This document shows, piece by piece, positions 1-9,513 of a stretch of DNA of 64,000 nucleotides. Both the position numbers and the translations under genes were made by a program. Each line of letters opens with the position of its first letter. Position 1 is the first letter of the stretch. Source of the stretch: Pseudomonas sediminis (lineage in GTDB: Bacteria > Pseudomonadota > Gammaproteobacteria > Pseudomonadales > Pseudomonadaceae). Location of the stretch: contig NZ_NIQU01000004.1 of assembly GCF_002741105.1 (NCBI RefSeq), positions 434,061 through 498,060 of the forward strand, given 5' to 3'. The notes under the pieces are model-generated. The model saw only the letters and a program-made list of their open reading frames with translations. It made no database searches and was not told where the DNA came from.

Positions 1-1
1 G

Positions 2-3000
2 CAACCGCTGCCTCGCGTTGGCCTCTATCATCCGCAGCGTAGCCCGGCAGCCCTGGCTGACTGGCAGGCGCAGTGGCAGCCGGATGCGCCCGTAGTGGCG
101 CTGCTGTTCTACCGCAACCATGTGCAATCGGCGAACACCGCCTTCGTCGATACCTTCTGCCAGCACCTTATCGCTCAGGGGCTCAACCCGCTGCCGATTG
201 CCGTGGCCAGCCTCAAGGAGCCGGCCTGCCTGAATCAGGTACAGGCCTGGTTGGACGAGACGAGCACCGCGCTGATCATCAATACCACCGGCTTTGCCCT
301 GTCCAATCCCGAGGCGCCGCAGGCGCGGGTGTTTCGCCGGGATATCCCGGTGCTGCAGGCCATCTGTTCGCTGGATAACCACACGCAGTGGCAGGCCAGC
401 GCCCAAGGCTTGGGCTCGCGTGACCTGGCCATGCATGTGGTGCTGCCCGAGCTGGATGGCCGGCTGATCGGCACCGCCATCAGCTTCAAGGGCCTGGCCT
501 GGCGCAGCGAGCGTAGCCAGAGCGATGTGGTGTGCTACCAGGCGCACGAGTCAGGTATGGCCTACGTCTCCGAAATAGCACGTAACTGGTGTCAGTTGGC
601 GATTAAAAGCAACGATCAGAAGCGAATCGGTCTGATCCTGGCCAACTACCCGACCCGCGATGGCCGCATCGGCAACGGCGTCGGCCTGGATACACCGGCT
701 GCTGCGCTGAATATCCTCCGCGCCCTGCAGGCCCAGGGTTATCCGGTGGATAACCTGCCCGATAGCGGGACTGCACTTGTCCACAACCTGCTGGGTGGCG
801 TTACCAACGATCTGGATGGTTTGGATACGCGGCCCTGCGCACAGAGCCTGGCGCTGGACGACTACCTGGCGTTTTTCCACAGTCTGCCGGCGGCCAACCA
901 ACAGGCGGTGCGCGAGCGCTGGGGCGAGCCGCAGGCCGACCCGATGTTCCGCAGTGGGCGCATGATGGTCGCCGGTCTGCGTTTCGGCTTGACCTTCGTC
1001 GGCATCCAGCCGGCACGTGGCTATCAGCTCGACCCGGCGGCGGTCTACCACGACCCCGACCTGGTGCCGCCGCACGGCTATATCGCCTTCTATGCCTGGC
1101 TGCGCACGGCGTTTGCCGCCGATGCGCTGATCCACGTCGGTAAGCACGGCAATCTGGAATGGTTGCCGGGCAAGAGCGTTGGCCTCTCCGAAGGCTGCTG
1201 GCCGCAGGCGCTGATCGGCCCGCTCCCCAACGTCTATCCCTTTATCGTCAACGATCCGGGCGAGGGCGCGCAGGCCAAGCGCCGCACCCAGGCAGTGATC
1301 ATCGATCACCTGATGCCGCCGCTGACCCGTGCCGAGAGTTACGGCCCGCTGCGCGATCTGGAGCGTCTGGCCGACGAGTATTACGACGCCAGCCAGCTCG
1401 ACCAGCGCCGCGCCGTGGAGCTGCGTGGTGAGATTCTGGCCAAGGTGCGCGAGGCCAGCCTCGACCGCGAGCTGGGCCTGCAACTCAACGACGACGGCGA
1501 TAGCTGGCTACCGCAGCTCGACGCCTACCTGTGCGACCTCAAGGAATCGCAGATCCGCGATGGCCTGCATGTGTTCGGCGAATCGCCCGTCGGGCAACTG
1601 CGTCGTGACACCCTGCTGGCGCTGCTGCGCATCCCCCGGGGCGACGGCCAGGGCGCCAATGCCAGCCTGCTGCGCGCGCTGGCCCGAGGCCTGGAACTGG
1701 GCCTCGATCCACTGGACTGCGATATGGGCCAGCTCTGGCAAGGGCTGCGTCCACGGGCGTTGCAGGCTGTGGATAACAGCCTGTGGCGTACCGTCGGCGA
1801 TACCCGCGAGCGCCTTGAGCTGCTGGCGCTAAGCTTGATCGAACAGCGTTTGGCAGGAGAGCGCAGCGAAGCCTTTGGTGCCGAGGTGGCGCTGATTCTC
1901 GACGGCTTGGCCGAGCATATCGCGCCGCTGTTGGATGCCTGTGGCGACGCCGAGATGAGCGGCCTGCTGGCGTCGCTGGAAGGGCGTTTCGTGCCCGCCG
2001 GGCCGAGTGGCGCGCCCAGTCGCGGCCGCCTTGACGTACTGCCCACCGGACGCAACTTCTTCACCGTCGATGTGCGCCACCTGCCCACGCCGACCGCCTG
2101 GCGCCTCGGCGTGCAGGCGGCGGATCGCCTGTTGGAGCGCCATCTGCAAGACGAAGGCGACCACCTGCGCCATCTTGGCCTGTCGATGTGGGGCACGGCG
2201 ACCATGCGCACCGGCGGTGACGATATCGCCCAGGCCCTGGCGTTGATGGGCGTGCGCCCGGTATGGCAGCCCGGCAGCCAGCGCGTCGAGCGCTTCGAGG
2301 TATTGCCGCTGGAACAGCTCGGTCGGCCCCGGGTGGACGTGACCCTGCGCGTGTCGGGCTTCTTTCGCGATGCCTTCAGCAACCTGATCCGCCTGTTCGA
2401 CGAGGCCGTGCAGGCGGTGATCGAGCTGGACGAGCCGGAAGACATGAACCCGCTGTCAGCGCGGGTCTGGCGCGAATCGCTGGCGCTCAAGGACGGCGGC
2501 CTGGATGAAGCCGAAGCACGTCGGCAGGCCGGCTGGCGGGTGTTCGGCGCCAAGCCGGGGGCCTATGGCGCCGGGGTGCAAAACGCCATCGAGGAGCGCC
2601 TGTGGCAGAGTCGCGCGGATCTCGCCGAGGTCTACCTCAACTGGGGCGGGTACGCCTACGGCAGCGGCGCCGAGGGGCTGCCTGCGCGGCAGCGCTTCGT
2701 CGAGCGTCTGGAACAGATGCAGGCGGTGCTGCACAACCAGGATAACCGTGAGCACGACATCCTCGATTCCAACGACTACTACCAGTTCCAGGGCGGCATG
2801 CTGGCGGCGGTGGAAACCCTGCGTGGGCTCAAGGTGGCCAGCTACTTCGGCGATAACAGCCAGCCGGACACGCCGCGCATTCGTAGCCTCAAGGAAGAAC
2901 TCAATCGCGTGGTGCGTGCCCGCGCCGCCAACCCCAAATGGATCGAGGGCATGAAGCGCCACGGCTACAAGGGCGCCTTCGAACTGGCCGCGACCATCGA

Positions 3001-3238
3001 CTACCTATTCGCCTTCGATGCCACCAGCGAGCTGGTCGATGACCACCAGTACGCGCTGCTGACCGATGCATACCTGCTCGACAAGGACACCCGCGACTTT
3101 ATCCAGCAGCACAACCCGGGGGCGCTCAACGATATTCTCGAACGCCTGCTGGAAGCCCAGCAGCGCGGCCTGTGGGAGAATCCCGGCGAGTACCGCGAAG
3201 CGCTGGAAAACCTGTTGCTCGATAGCGAAGAATCATGA
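2..3238 (+). CDS. cobN: Cobaltochelatase large subunit CobN (5' end outside the window)
   Basis: Large subunit of the ATP-dependent chelatase that inserts cobalt into hydrogenobyrinic acid a,c-diamide in the aerobic cobalamin pathway; it acts in the cytosol. The frame is open from base 2 (it begins QPLPRVGLYHP, typical CobN/BchH sequence) to a TGA at 3236. About 1,078 residues are visible, so roughly the first 150-200 of a usual CobN are missing. Family landmarks are HVGKHGNLEWLPGKSVGLS near nt 1133 and DSNDYYQFQGGM near nt 2767. A GTG at 95 is internal and not the real start. A BchI-like ATPase and a VWA protein follow, so the partners are Mg-chelatase-like rather than CobS/CobT-like (inference). 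Confidence 0.95.
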   Translation, partial: QPLPRVGLYHPQRSPAALADWQAQWQPDAPVVALLFYRNHVQSANTAFVDTFCQHLIAQGLNPLPIAVASLKEPACLNQVQAWLDETSTALIINTTGFALSNPEAPQARVFRRDIPVLQAICSLDNHTQWQASAQGLGSRDLAMHVVLPELDGRLIGTAISFKGLAWRSERSQSDVVCYQAHESGMAYVSEIARNWCQLAIKSNDQKRIGLILANYPTRDGRIGNGVGLDTPAAALNILRALQAQGYPVDNLPDSGTALVHNLLGGVTNDLDGLDTRPCAQSLALDDYLAFFHSLPAANQQAVRERWGEPQADPMFRSGRMMVAGLRFGLTFVGIQPARGYQLDPAAVYHDPDLVPPHGYIAFYAWLRTAFAADALIHVGKHGNLEWLPGKSVGLSEGCWPQALIGPLPNVYPFIVNDPGEGAQAKRRTQAVIIDHLMPPLTRAESYGPLRDLERLADEYYDASQLDQRRAVELRGEILAKVREASLDRELGLQLNDDGDSWLPQLDAYLCDLKESQIRDGLHVFGESPVGQLRRDTLLALLRIPRGDGQGANASLLRALARGLELGLDPLDCDMGQLWQGLRPRALQAVDNSLWRTVGDTRERLELLALSLIEQRLAGERSEAFGAEVALILDGLAEHIAPLLDACGDAEMSGLLASLEGRFVPAGPSGAPSRGRLDVLPTGRNFFTVDVRHLPTPTAWRLGVQAADRLLERHLQDEGDHLRHLGLSMWGTATMRTGGDDIAQALALMGVRPVWQPGSQRVERFEVLPLEQLGRPRVDVTLRVSGFFRDAFSNLIRLFDEAVQAVIELDEPEDMNPLSARVWRESLALKDGGLDEAEARRQAGWRVFGAKPGAYGAGVQNAIEERLWQSRADLAEVYLNWGGYAYGSGAEGLPARQRFVERLEQMQAVLHNQDNREHDILDSNDYYQFQGGMLAAVETLRGLKVASYFGDNSQPDTPRIRSLKEELNRVVRARAANPKWIEGMKRHGYKGAFELAATIDYLFAFDATSELVDDHQYALLTDAYLLDKDTRDFIQQHNPGALNDILERLLEAQQRGLWENPGEYREALENLLLDSEES

Positions 3239-3249
3239 AGCGACTCGTT

Positions 3250-3484
3250 CCCGTAGGGTGGGCTAGCCGCCTGGCGCGGTTGCCAGCCAACTCGCAGAAG
3301 CGGGTGCGGCGTAACCCACCATTGGCGCCACACGATATGTCGCCTGGCGGGTTACGCGGCGCGCTAATTCCCTGTGCGGATGCACTATCAGCGCTATGCG
3401 CCGCTAACCCACCCTACGGGTGCAGCATGCCCATCGTGGGAGGCGCTTCAGCGGCGACAAGCTCGCGGCTAAAGCCCCTCCCAC
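3250..3484. repeat. Intergenic palindromic repeats between cobN and the chelatase ATPase
   Basis: The 286-bp gap after cobN holds no gene. It contains an outer inverted repeat, CCCGTAGGGTGG (3250-3261) against CCACCCTACGGG (3409-3420), with further GGGTTACGC/GCGTAACCC pairing inside it. A second hairpin follows, GTGGGAGG (3436-3443) against CCTCCCAC (3477-3484), with GCTTCAGCGGC-type REP sequence in its arms. Related GTAGGGTG...CACCCTAC palindromes recur elsewhere in the window. A transcript from cobN would fold strongly here, so the ATPase may be expressed at a lower level or need its own promoter (inference). Confidence 0.7.
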
Positions 3485-3524
3485 AACAGCCTGGTGCGAC
3501 CCTTTACCTCCACGGATCACAGCC

Positions 3525-4526
3525 ATGACCGAACATCACTTCCCCCTCTCCGCCGTGGTCGGTGCCGACTCGCTGAAGCTGGCGCTGTGCCTGGCGGCTA
3601 TCGATCCGGCTATCGGCGGGGTACTGATCGAAGGCCCACGCGGCATGGCCAAGTCGACCCTGGCCCGTGGCCTGGCCGACCTGCTGGATGGAGGGCGCTT
3701 CGTCACGCTGCCGCTGGGCGCCAGCGAGGAGCGCATCGTTGGCACGCTGGATCTGGACGCGGCGCTGGGCGAAGGCCGCGCGCAGTTTTCCCCCGGCCTG
3801 CTGGCCCGCGCCGATGGCGGCGTGCTCTATGTTGATGAGGTCAACCTGCTGCCGGATCATCTGGTCGATCTGCTGCTCGATGCCGCCGCCAGCGGCGTCA
3901 ACCATGTCGAGCGTGACGGCATCTCCCATCGGCATGCCGCACGCTTCGTGCTGATCGGCACCATGAACGCCGAGGAAGGTGAACTGCGCCCGCAACTGCT
4001 CGACCGCTTCGGCCTCAACCTGGCCCTGGACGGTCAGCCGCAACCGGCCGAGCGTGCCGAGATCGTCCGCCGCCGTTTAGCCTTCGATGCTGGCCCCGAA
4101 ACTTTCCTGCAACGCTGGCAGGGCGAGCAGGCCGCCCTGGCTGAACGCTGCCGCAATGCTCGCCAGCTCTTGGCCGATATCCCGTTGGATGATGCCGCCC
4201 TGAGCGAGATCAGCCAGCGCTGCTTCGCTGCGGGTGTCGATGGTCTGCGCGCCGATCTGGTCTGGCTGCGTGCCGCCCGTGCTCATGCCGCCTGGCGTGG
4301 TGCGGCGGGCATCGGGCCTGCAGATATTGATGCGGTGGCGGACTTCGTCCTGCGCCATCGCCGTCGTCAGCAGCAACCACCGGCCGCCACGCCGCCCGAG
4401 CAGAGCCAGGCGCCGCAGCAGGCGCAGGAACAGAGCCAGGGTGAAGGCCAGTGGGGCGAGCTGCCGGCGCAGCCGCAGGCTATGGGCGAGCGGCGCGTAC
4501 CGCCGCGCTGGCCAAAAAAGCCCTGA
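3525..4526 (+). CDS. BchI/ChlI-like AAA+ ATPase, cobalt chelatase motor subunit
   Basis: 333-residue AAA+ ATPase of the magnesium/cobalt chelatase family, expected to power CobN. Walker A is GPRGMAKST (residues 37-45) and Walker B is GGVLYVDEVNLL (about 98-109). The sensor-1 region is LIGTMNAEEGELRPQLLDRFGL. The C-terminus after about residue 280 is a Gln/Pro-rich tail ending VPPRWPKKP, probably a flexible linker towards the VWA partner. The ATG at 3525 was chosen because homology begins there; the frame is open further upstream through repeat DNA that is not gene-like. The next gene overlaps its 3' end. It replaces the CobS role in this chelatase (inference from neighbours). Confidence 0.88.
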   Translation: MTEHHFPLSAVVGADSLKLALCLAAIDPAIGGVLIEGPRGMAKSTLARGLADLLDGGRFVTLPLGASEERIVGTLDLDAALGEGRAQFSPGLLARADGGVLYVDEVNLLPDHLVDLLLDAAASGVNHVERDGISHRHAARFVLIGTMNAEEGELRPQLLDRFGLNLALDGQPQPAERAEIVRRRLAFDAGPETFLQRWQGEQAALAERCRNARQLLADIPLDDAALSEISQRCFAAGVDGLRADLVWLRAARAHAAWRGAAGIGPADIDAVADFVLRHRRRQQQPPAATPPEQSQAPQQAQEQSQGEGQWGELPAQPQAMGERRVPPRWPKKP

Positions 4527-5218
4527 GCATCCGCCCGCACACAGCCACAGGCGTGGATGCCCGTAACCGGCCGGGACGACTTGGCGGCGGCCTGCGTGGC
4601 GCTGTCCGCAGCGGCGCGGGCGGGCGTATCGACTGGCCGGCGACCCTGCGTCAGGGCCGACCGCAACGCCGCGAACAGCTCGTATTGCGCCCGCGCAGCC
4701 AGCAGGCCGGCGAGCTGTGGCTGGTGCTGGTGGATGCCTCCGCCTCGACCCGTCGCCACGGCGCGCTGAGCCTGGCCAAGGGTGTGCTCGCCGAGCTGTT
4801 CGACAGCGCCTATCGTCAGCGCGCGCGCCTGGCCGTTCTGCAGGCCGGTGGCCGCGAGGCGCAATGGCTGTGGCAGGGACGCAAGGCCAGCGCCGAGCTG
4901 CACCGCTGGTTGCACGAGCTGGGTGCTGGTGGCGGTACGCCGCTGCTCGATGCACTGAATCAGGCGGGCGACTGGCTGTTGCGTCGGCAACGAGCGAAAC
5001 CGAGCGAACGCCAGCGACTGCTGATCCTCACCGATGGTCGCCTGCGTGACCTGCCAAACCTGCCGCCGCTGCCGTGCCCAACCCTGCTGCTCGATACCGA
5101 ACGCGCGCCCATCCGCCTGGGCCGCGCCCGCCAACTGGCGCAGGCGCTGCAGGCCGATTATCAACATATCGACGACCTGGCGCCCGGCGTGCCGGGGCGC
5201 ACCTGGAGAACCCCATGA
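4451..5218 (+). CDS. VWA domain protein, ChlD-like chelatase subunit
   Basis: 255-residue protein with a von Willebrand A fold. The MIDAS motif DASAS lies in LVLVDASASTRRHG and a later TDGR loop is present. In Mg-chelatases the AAA+ and VWA parts are fused or paired; here they are separate genes, so this is the likely CobT/ChlD equivalent. The start is uncertain. GTG at 4451 gives a 76-bp overlap with the ATPase, and no good ATG lies close to the conserved part. The stop overlaps the cobF start as ATGA (5215-5218), which suggests translational coupling. A frameshift joining it to the ATPase was considered and is not needed, because both proteins have natural ends. Confidence 0.82.
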   Translation: MGRAAGAAAGYGRAARTAALAKKALSIRPHTATGVDARNRPGRLGGGLRGAVRSGAGGRIDWPATLRQGRPQRREQLVLRPRSQQAGELWLVLVDASASTRRHGALSLAKGVLAELFDSAYRQRARLAVLQAGGREAQWLWQGRKASAELHRWLHELGAGGGTPLLDALNQAGDWLLRRQRAKPSERQRLLILTDGRLRDLPNLPPLPCPTLLLDTERAPIRLGRARQLAQALQADYQHIDDLAPGVPGRTWRTP

Positions 5219-5982
5219 AAACCCTGCTGCTGGTCGGCATCGGCGCCGGCGACCCGGACTACATCACCTACCAGGCGATCAAGGCGCTGCGCCGCAGCGA
5301 CGTGATCTTCCTGATGGACAAGGGGGCGGCCAAGCACAAGCTCAACGCCTTGCGCCGCGAGATCTGCACACGCTTTCTCGAAGGCCACACGCCGCGCTTC
5401 GCCGAAGGCCAGCAGCCGGAGCGCGAACGCGAGGCGGCGGACTATCGTGCCAGCGTCGACGAACTCAACCGCGACAAGCAGGCGGTGTTCGAGCAACTGA
5501 TCGACGAGCAGATGGCCGATGGCGAGACGGCGGCCTTTATGGTCTGGGGCGACCCGTCGCTGTACGACAGCAGCATCCGCATCATCGAGGCCATCGCCGC
5601 TCGGCGCAGCGACTTCGTCTATGACGTGATTCCCGGCATCACCAGCCTGCAGGCGCTGACCGCGCGCCACCGTATCCCGCTCAACAGCATCGGTCGCGCC
5701 GTGGAAATCACCACCGGCCGCCTGCTCGCCGAAGGCTGGCCGCAAGGCGTGGACAGCGTGGCGGTGATGCTCGATGCCAAGGACACCTACCGCCGCTTCG
5801 TCGGCCAGAGCCTGCATATCTACTGGGGCGCGTACGTTGGCACCGCCGATGAAATCCTGATTGCCGGCCCGCTGGACGAGGTGGCCGAACGTATCGCCAC
5901 GACCCGCGCGGAAGCGCGCGAGCGCAATGGGTGGATCATGGATAGTTATTTGTTGAGAAAGGAGGCTGCAGTGGGGGCGTGA
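5215..5982 (+). CDS. cobF: Precorrin-6A synthase (deacetylating) CobF
   Basis: 255-residue SAM-dependent methyltransferase of the tetrapyrrole methylase (CbiE/CobA-like) fold. CobF methylates C-1 of precorrin-5 and releases the C-20 unit as acetate. The N-terminal loop is LLVGIGAGDPDYIT (residues 4-17), with VWGDPSLYDSSIRI in the middle and DVIPGITSLQALTARHRIPLN as the substrate loop. The ATG lies in an ATGA overlap with the VWA gene, so it belongs to the cobN operon. In some relatives CbiD is used for this step; no cbiD is seen beside cobL or cobK in this window. Confidence 0.92.
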   Translation: MKTLLLVGIGAGDPDYITYQAIKALRRSDVIFLMDKGAAKHKLNALRREICTRFLEGHTPRFAEGQQPEREREAADYRASVDELNRDKQAVFEQLIDEQMADGETAAFMVWGDPSLYDSSIRIIEAIAARRSDFVYDVIPGITSLQALTARHRIPLNSIGRAVEITTGRLLAEGWPQGVDSVAVMLDAKDTYRRFVGQSLHIYWGAYVGTADEILIAGPLDEVAERIATTRAEARERNGWIMDSYLLRKEAAVGA

Positions 5983-5992
5983 CGTTAGAAGC

Positions 5993-6018
5993 GGTGGACA
6001 AGAAGAGCGTTGTCCACC
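5993..6018. repeat. Short inverted repeat after cobF
   Basis: GGTGGACAA (5993-6001) pairs perfectly with TTGTCCACC (6010-6018) over an 8-nt loop. It lies between the converging cobF and GNAT genes and may act as a transcript 3' end, although no clear T-run follows. It resembles the truncated GTAGGGTG/CACCCTAC family in the rest of the window. Confidence 0.5.
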
Positions 6019-6074
6019 CTACCTGCAATCGTTCACACCCCGATGATGCAGCAGTATCGGAAGATCGTTAAAAA

Positions 6075-6587
6075 TCAGTTTCCGCTGGGTAATTCGCAGA
6101 TTTCTTCCTGATAAACCCGCATCCCACGTGCCCGGTAATTAGCTAGCGCAGCCGGGTGATCGAAGGTGCAGGTGTGCACCCAAACACGCTCTGTACCTGG
6201 CCACTGCCAGGCCGATTGAACGGCATGGCTGAGCAATGGGCCGCCGAAGCCGCGGTCGAGAAACTGTGGAGCCAGGCCGAAGTAACGGATCTCCGCATTG
6301 TGACCGTCAGGACGAAATAGCTCGTAGTAACCAGCGATGGCGCCCCGGTGATAGGCGACCCAGGTTCGGTGCGCTGGATTTTCGACCATGGCTTGCCACT
6401 GTGCATCGTCCCAGCTATCCAGATCACCCCATTCCCAAGTCGAGCCGACCAGTTGATAGAGGAAACGGTTGAGTGCCGGTTGTGGCTCTTCGCACTCGAC
6501 GATTTGCAGGTCGCTACGCTGAGGCTTGGCCTTCAGCTGGTCAGGCGAGGTCATCTCCAGATAGTACGTGGTGTACGTCTGCGCCAT
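6075..6587 (-). CDS. GNAT family N-acetyltransferase coupled to a TonB receptor
   Basis: 170-residue acetyltransferase. The acetyl-CoA loop is visible as LDRGFGGPLLSHAV, followed by a C-terminal strand with NYRARGMRVYQEE, typical of GNAT enzymes. The ATG at 6587 lies in a TGATG overlap with the stop of the upstream TonB receptor, which decides the start over the TTG at 6602. Substrate is unknown. Coupling to an outer-membrane receptor suggests a role in processing or protecting against the imported ligand, or simple co-regulation (inference). Confidence 0.82.
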   Translation of the reverse strand: MAQTYTTYYLEMTSPDQLKAKPQRSDLQIVECEEPQPALNRFLYQLVGSTWEWGDLDSWDDAQWQAMVENPAHRTWVAYHRGAIAGYYELFRPDGHNAEIRYFGLAPQFLDRGFGGPLLSHAVQSAWQWPGTERVWVHTCTFDHPAALANYRARGMRVYQEEICELPSGN

Positions 6588-8728
6588 CAGAGCCAACTCC
6601 AAGAAATTCCCGTATACACCCCAAACCCTTCACCAGGCGTGGAGCGCGCCACATCCGCACGGTTGTCGTTATAGCCCGGCGTCACGGTGGCGGCGTAGCG
6701 TTTGTCGGTCAGGTTGCGCAGGTCGAGCCAGGCCTGCCAATCGTCTTTGGGGGAGGCGTAGCCGAGGGTGGCGCCGAAGGTGGCGTAGGCATCGGCGTAA
6801 TAAGAGTTGGCGTAGTCCACCGCGACCTTGGAGGCGTACTGGGTGTTGAGGCCGGCGTAGAAGCCGCTCGGGTGGTCGTAGCGAACCTCGGCCTGGTAGT
6901 AGTGGCGCGGCAGGCCGGGCAGGCGGTTGCCGCCGAATTCGTCGTCGTCGCGGTAGTGGAAATCACTGAAGGAGTAAGCCTGGCGCAGGCTCAGGGCGCC
7001 GGCCGCGCCGCCTTGCCACAGCGGGCTGGTCAGGCCGGCTTCGATGCCCTGATGCACTGTGGGGCTGGCGTTGGATTCGGCGAAGACGTTGTTCTCGATC
7101 TCGACGGTCAGCAGTTCGTGGCGCACCTGCGAGTAGTAGTAGGCCAGATCCCATTCACCAATGACCGAGTCACCGCGGGCGCCGACCTCGAAGGTGGTTG
7201 CGGTCTGGTTATCCAGTGAGACCGGTGCCCGTTGCCGCGCGTTGTACGGCTGGCCCGGTGCGTTGAAGCGTCGTGGTGAGCCCCAGATCATCGACCAGGC
7301 ATGTGGCGGTTCCACCGAGCGGCTGATATTGCCGTACAGCTGCACCTCGGGGTTGAGCTGGTAACGCAGGCCGATGCGCGGCGCGTAGTCCCAGGTGCTT
7401 TCGTCTAGCTTGTCGTCATTGGCTGGCCAGGTCACCTGTACTTCACGGCGGGTATGGATCAACGCCAGGCCACTGGTCAGCCACAGATCGGGGGCCAGCT
7501 GCAGCTCGTTGCTTAAATGCAGCACGCTGTCCGAGCCCAGGTGCTCGTAGGCCCGCATCAGGGTGCCTGCGGGGTAGACGGTGCCATCCACGGTCATCGG
7601 CAGGGTAGCGTTTTCCCTGGACTTGCTGCTTGGCAGGCTGGTGGTATTGCGAAAGCCGATGGTGGTCGTGCTATCCAGGCCGAACAGGGTGTGCCGGCGC
7701 GTGTAGTTCAGTGTCGCGCTGACATCGCTGTAGTCCACGCGGATGCGATAGGCGCTGTCGCGGTAGGCGGTTTCGGCGAAGTCCATCGGGTAATGGTGGT
7801 AGGCCAGGCCGGCCACCAGGGTGGAGTCGTCGTCGATGCGCCAGGTGGTCTTGTTGGCGATCCAGGTGCTGCCGGGTTGGTCGCGGTAGGCGTCGATGCG
7901 CAGGTTGTTGGCGGCTGCGGCGCGCGGGTCATGCTCGATCTGCGCTTTGGTCAGGCGGCCGGGAATATCATGCTCGGTCTCGCGGTAGCGCAGGTAGAAG
8001 CGCGTCTCCAGATTCTCGTTGATCCGGTAGCCGAAGTTGCCGGCGATGCCTTTGCCTTTGCCCGAGGAGTGATCCTGATAGCCGTCGGTTTCGCTGTCGG
8101 TGAGGGCGAGGTAATAGTCGAAATCGCCCAGCACCTGGCCGGAGGCGATGCTGCGCTTCTGGTAGCCACGGCTGCCCGCTTCGTAGCGCAGTTGCAGCTT
8201 GGGCGCGGTATAGCCGGTGTGGGTGATGTAGTCGATGGCGCCGCCCAGGGCCAGCGAACCACGGTCGAAGCCGTTGGCGCCGCGCAGCACTTCGGCGCGA
8301 CTTATCCACAGCGGTTCCAGCAGTTCGTAAGGCGTGCCGCCAGGGCCGGTCAGTGGCAGGCCGTCGAGCATGATATGGGTGCCGGAGGCGTGCGAGCCGG
8401 TGCCGCGGTTGATGCCCGAGCCGCGCACGCTGATCTTCACCCCTTCGTTGCCGGGGGACTGCGCGTAGACGCCTGGCTGGTAGGCCAGCACATCGGCGAC
8501 GCCAGCCACGCGGCCTTGTTCGACCTTGGCCATATCCACCACATTGGTGGCCCCAGGGACGCGCTTGAGCTCCTCGCGCGCGGCCTCAACTTCACTTACC
8601 TGTTCGCCGGTTACCTGCAGTGAATCGAGTTGCACGGGCTCTTCGGCGAAGGCGCTGTGGCCGCTCAGGCAGGCGAGGGCGAGCAGGGTGAGGTGGGCAG
8701 GTTGGCGGGAAAACGGCAGGGGCAGCAT
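6587..8728 (-). CDS. TonB-dependent outer-membrane receptor
   Basis: 713-residue receptor. A signal peptide ends near AFAEEP, and a TonB-box-like LDSLQVTG follows. The plug domain carries VRGSGINRGTGSHASGTHIMLDGLPL and EVLRGANGFDRGSLALGGAIDYIT. The C-terminal beta-barrel ends in the aromatic strand GVYTGISWSWL. There is no N-terminal STN domain, so it is probably not itself a transmembrane signaller. It most resembles ferric-siderophore receptors; the ligand cannot be named. The 178 bp upstream (8729-8906) show no cobalamin riboswitch and no convincing Fur box. Confidence 0.88.
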   Translation of the reverse strand: MLPLPFSRQPAHLTLLALACLSGHSAFAEEPVQLDSLQVTGEQVSEVEAAREELKRVPGATNVVDMAKVEQGRVAGVADVLAYQPGVYAQSPGNEGVKISVRGSGINRGTGSHASGTHIMLDGLPLTGPGGTPYELLEPLWISRAEVLRGANGFDRGSLALGGAIDYITHTGYTAPKLQLRYEAGSRGYQKRSIASGQVLGDFDYYLALTDSETDGYQDHSSGKGKGIAGNFGYRINENLETRFYLRYRETEHDIPGRLTKAQIEHDPRAAAANNLRIDAYRDQPGSTWIANKTTWRIDDDSTLVAGLAYHHYPMDFAETAYRDSAYRIRVDYSDVSATLNYTRRHTLFGLDSTTTIGFRNTTSLPSSKSRENATLPMTVDGTVYPAGTLMRAYEHLGSDSVLHLSNELQLAPDLWLTSGLALIHTRREVQVTWPANDDKLDESTWDYAPRIGLRYQLNPEVQLYGNISRSVEPPHAWSMIWGSPRRFNAPGQPYNARQRAPVSLDNQTATTFEVGARGDSVIGEWDLAYYYSQVRHELLTVEIENNVFAESNASPTVHQGIEAGLTSPLWQGGAAGALSLRQAYSFSDFHYRDDDEFGGNRLPGLPRHYYQAEVRYDHPSGFYAGLNTQYASKVAVDYANSYYADAYATFGATLGYASPKDDWQAWLDLRNLTDKRYAATVTPGYNDNRADVARSTPGEGFGVYTGISWSWL

Positions 8729-8906
8729 GCAAGGGCTCCGTTGAGCGGGCGGCGAGTGTGTCTGATGGAGGCCGACGAGGATTCGTCACGCCAGCGCGGT
8801 GCTGGCGCGGGGGCACATCATGCCGGTTTTGCCCGTGCTGTGCAGTGGGCCGCTCAGGGAGACGCAGGGCGGCTGCGCGACTGGCGACCGCCCCTGTGGA
8901 TAACCC

Positions 8907-9386
8907 TCAGGCCAGACCGGCCTTGTCCAGGCCGAACTGCTTGTCGGCGGAGCCGGGCACGGTGCGGAAGGCCACGTTGAGGCGGTTCCAGCCGTTGATG
9001 GCGACCACCAGGAAAGTCAGCTCCGACAGTTCCTGCTCGGAGAACTGCTCGCGCACGCTGGCGTAGATGGCGTCGGACACGCCGTGCGGTGACAGCTGGG
9101 TCAGGGCTTCCGTCCACTCCAGCGCGGCGCGCTCCTGCGCGGAGAACAGCGGCGATTCGCGCCACACGGCGATATGGTGCATGCGCAGTTCGCGGTCGCC
9201 ATGGATCTTCGCTTCCTTCACGTGCATGTCGACGCAGAAGGCGCAGCCGTTGATCTGCGATGCACGCAGCATGACCAGGTGGGCCAGCGGCGCGAGGAAC
9301 GGGCTGCGGGTCAGCAGCATGGAGAACTCGGCGTATTTGCCGGAAGCCCTGGGGGAGAGTGCGAAGTAGTCGAGGCGCTGGCTCAT
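8907..9386 (-). CDS. Carboxymuconolactone decarboxylase / AhpD-like protein
   Basis: 159-residue AhpD-like protein. The core motif INGCAFCVDMHVKEAKIHG holds the CxxC pair and the downstream histidine used for peroxidase-type thiol chemistry. Proteins of this family are usually small homo-oligomers in the cytosol. ATG 9386 (MSQRLDYFA) was chosen because homology begins there; an in-frame ATG at 9395 is also possible. It stands between the TonB receptor and an AraC regulator on the same strand. The frame is open far upstream, but that part is not protein-like. Confidence 0.85.
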   Translation of the reverse strand: MSQRLDYFALSPRASGKYAEFSMLLTRSPFLAPLAHLVMLRASQINGCAFCVDMHVKEAKIHGDRELRMHHIAVWRESPLFSAQERAALEWTEALTQLSPHGVSDAIYASVREQFSEQELSELTFLVVAINGWNRLNVAFRTVPGSADKQFGLDKAGLA

Positions 9387-9513
9387 GGTGATCATCCGTA
9401 TCCGCGTTGAGGGGCGCGATGGCGTGACGGCCTGCCCCGGTAGCGATGAATCTACGCAGCAGTGGCCCAGCCACATAGATCCAATTGTGCAGATTCGGAT
9501 TGATCCACTTCCC

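Noticed and set aside
1525..2553. A 342-codon minus-strand frame within cobN
   Set aside because: Ser/Arg-rich shadow of cobN codons.
3525..5218. Possible frameshift splitting a single ChlI-ChlD protein
   Set aside because: The ATPase has a natural proline-rich end and the VWA protein a full MIDAS domain; two separate genes are known for this chelatase type.
8729..8906. Search for a cobalamin riboswitch or Fur box before the first TonB receptor
   Set aside because: No B12-element core and no convincing iron box is present on the minus strand.
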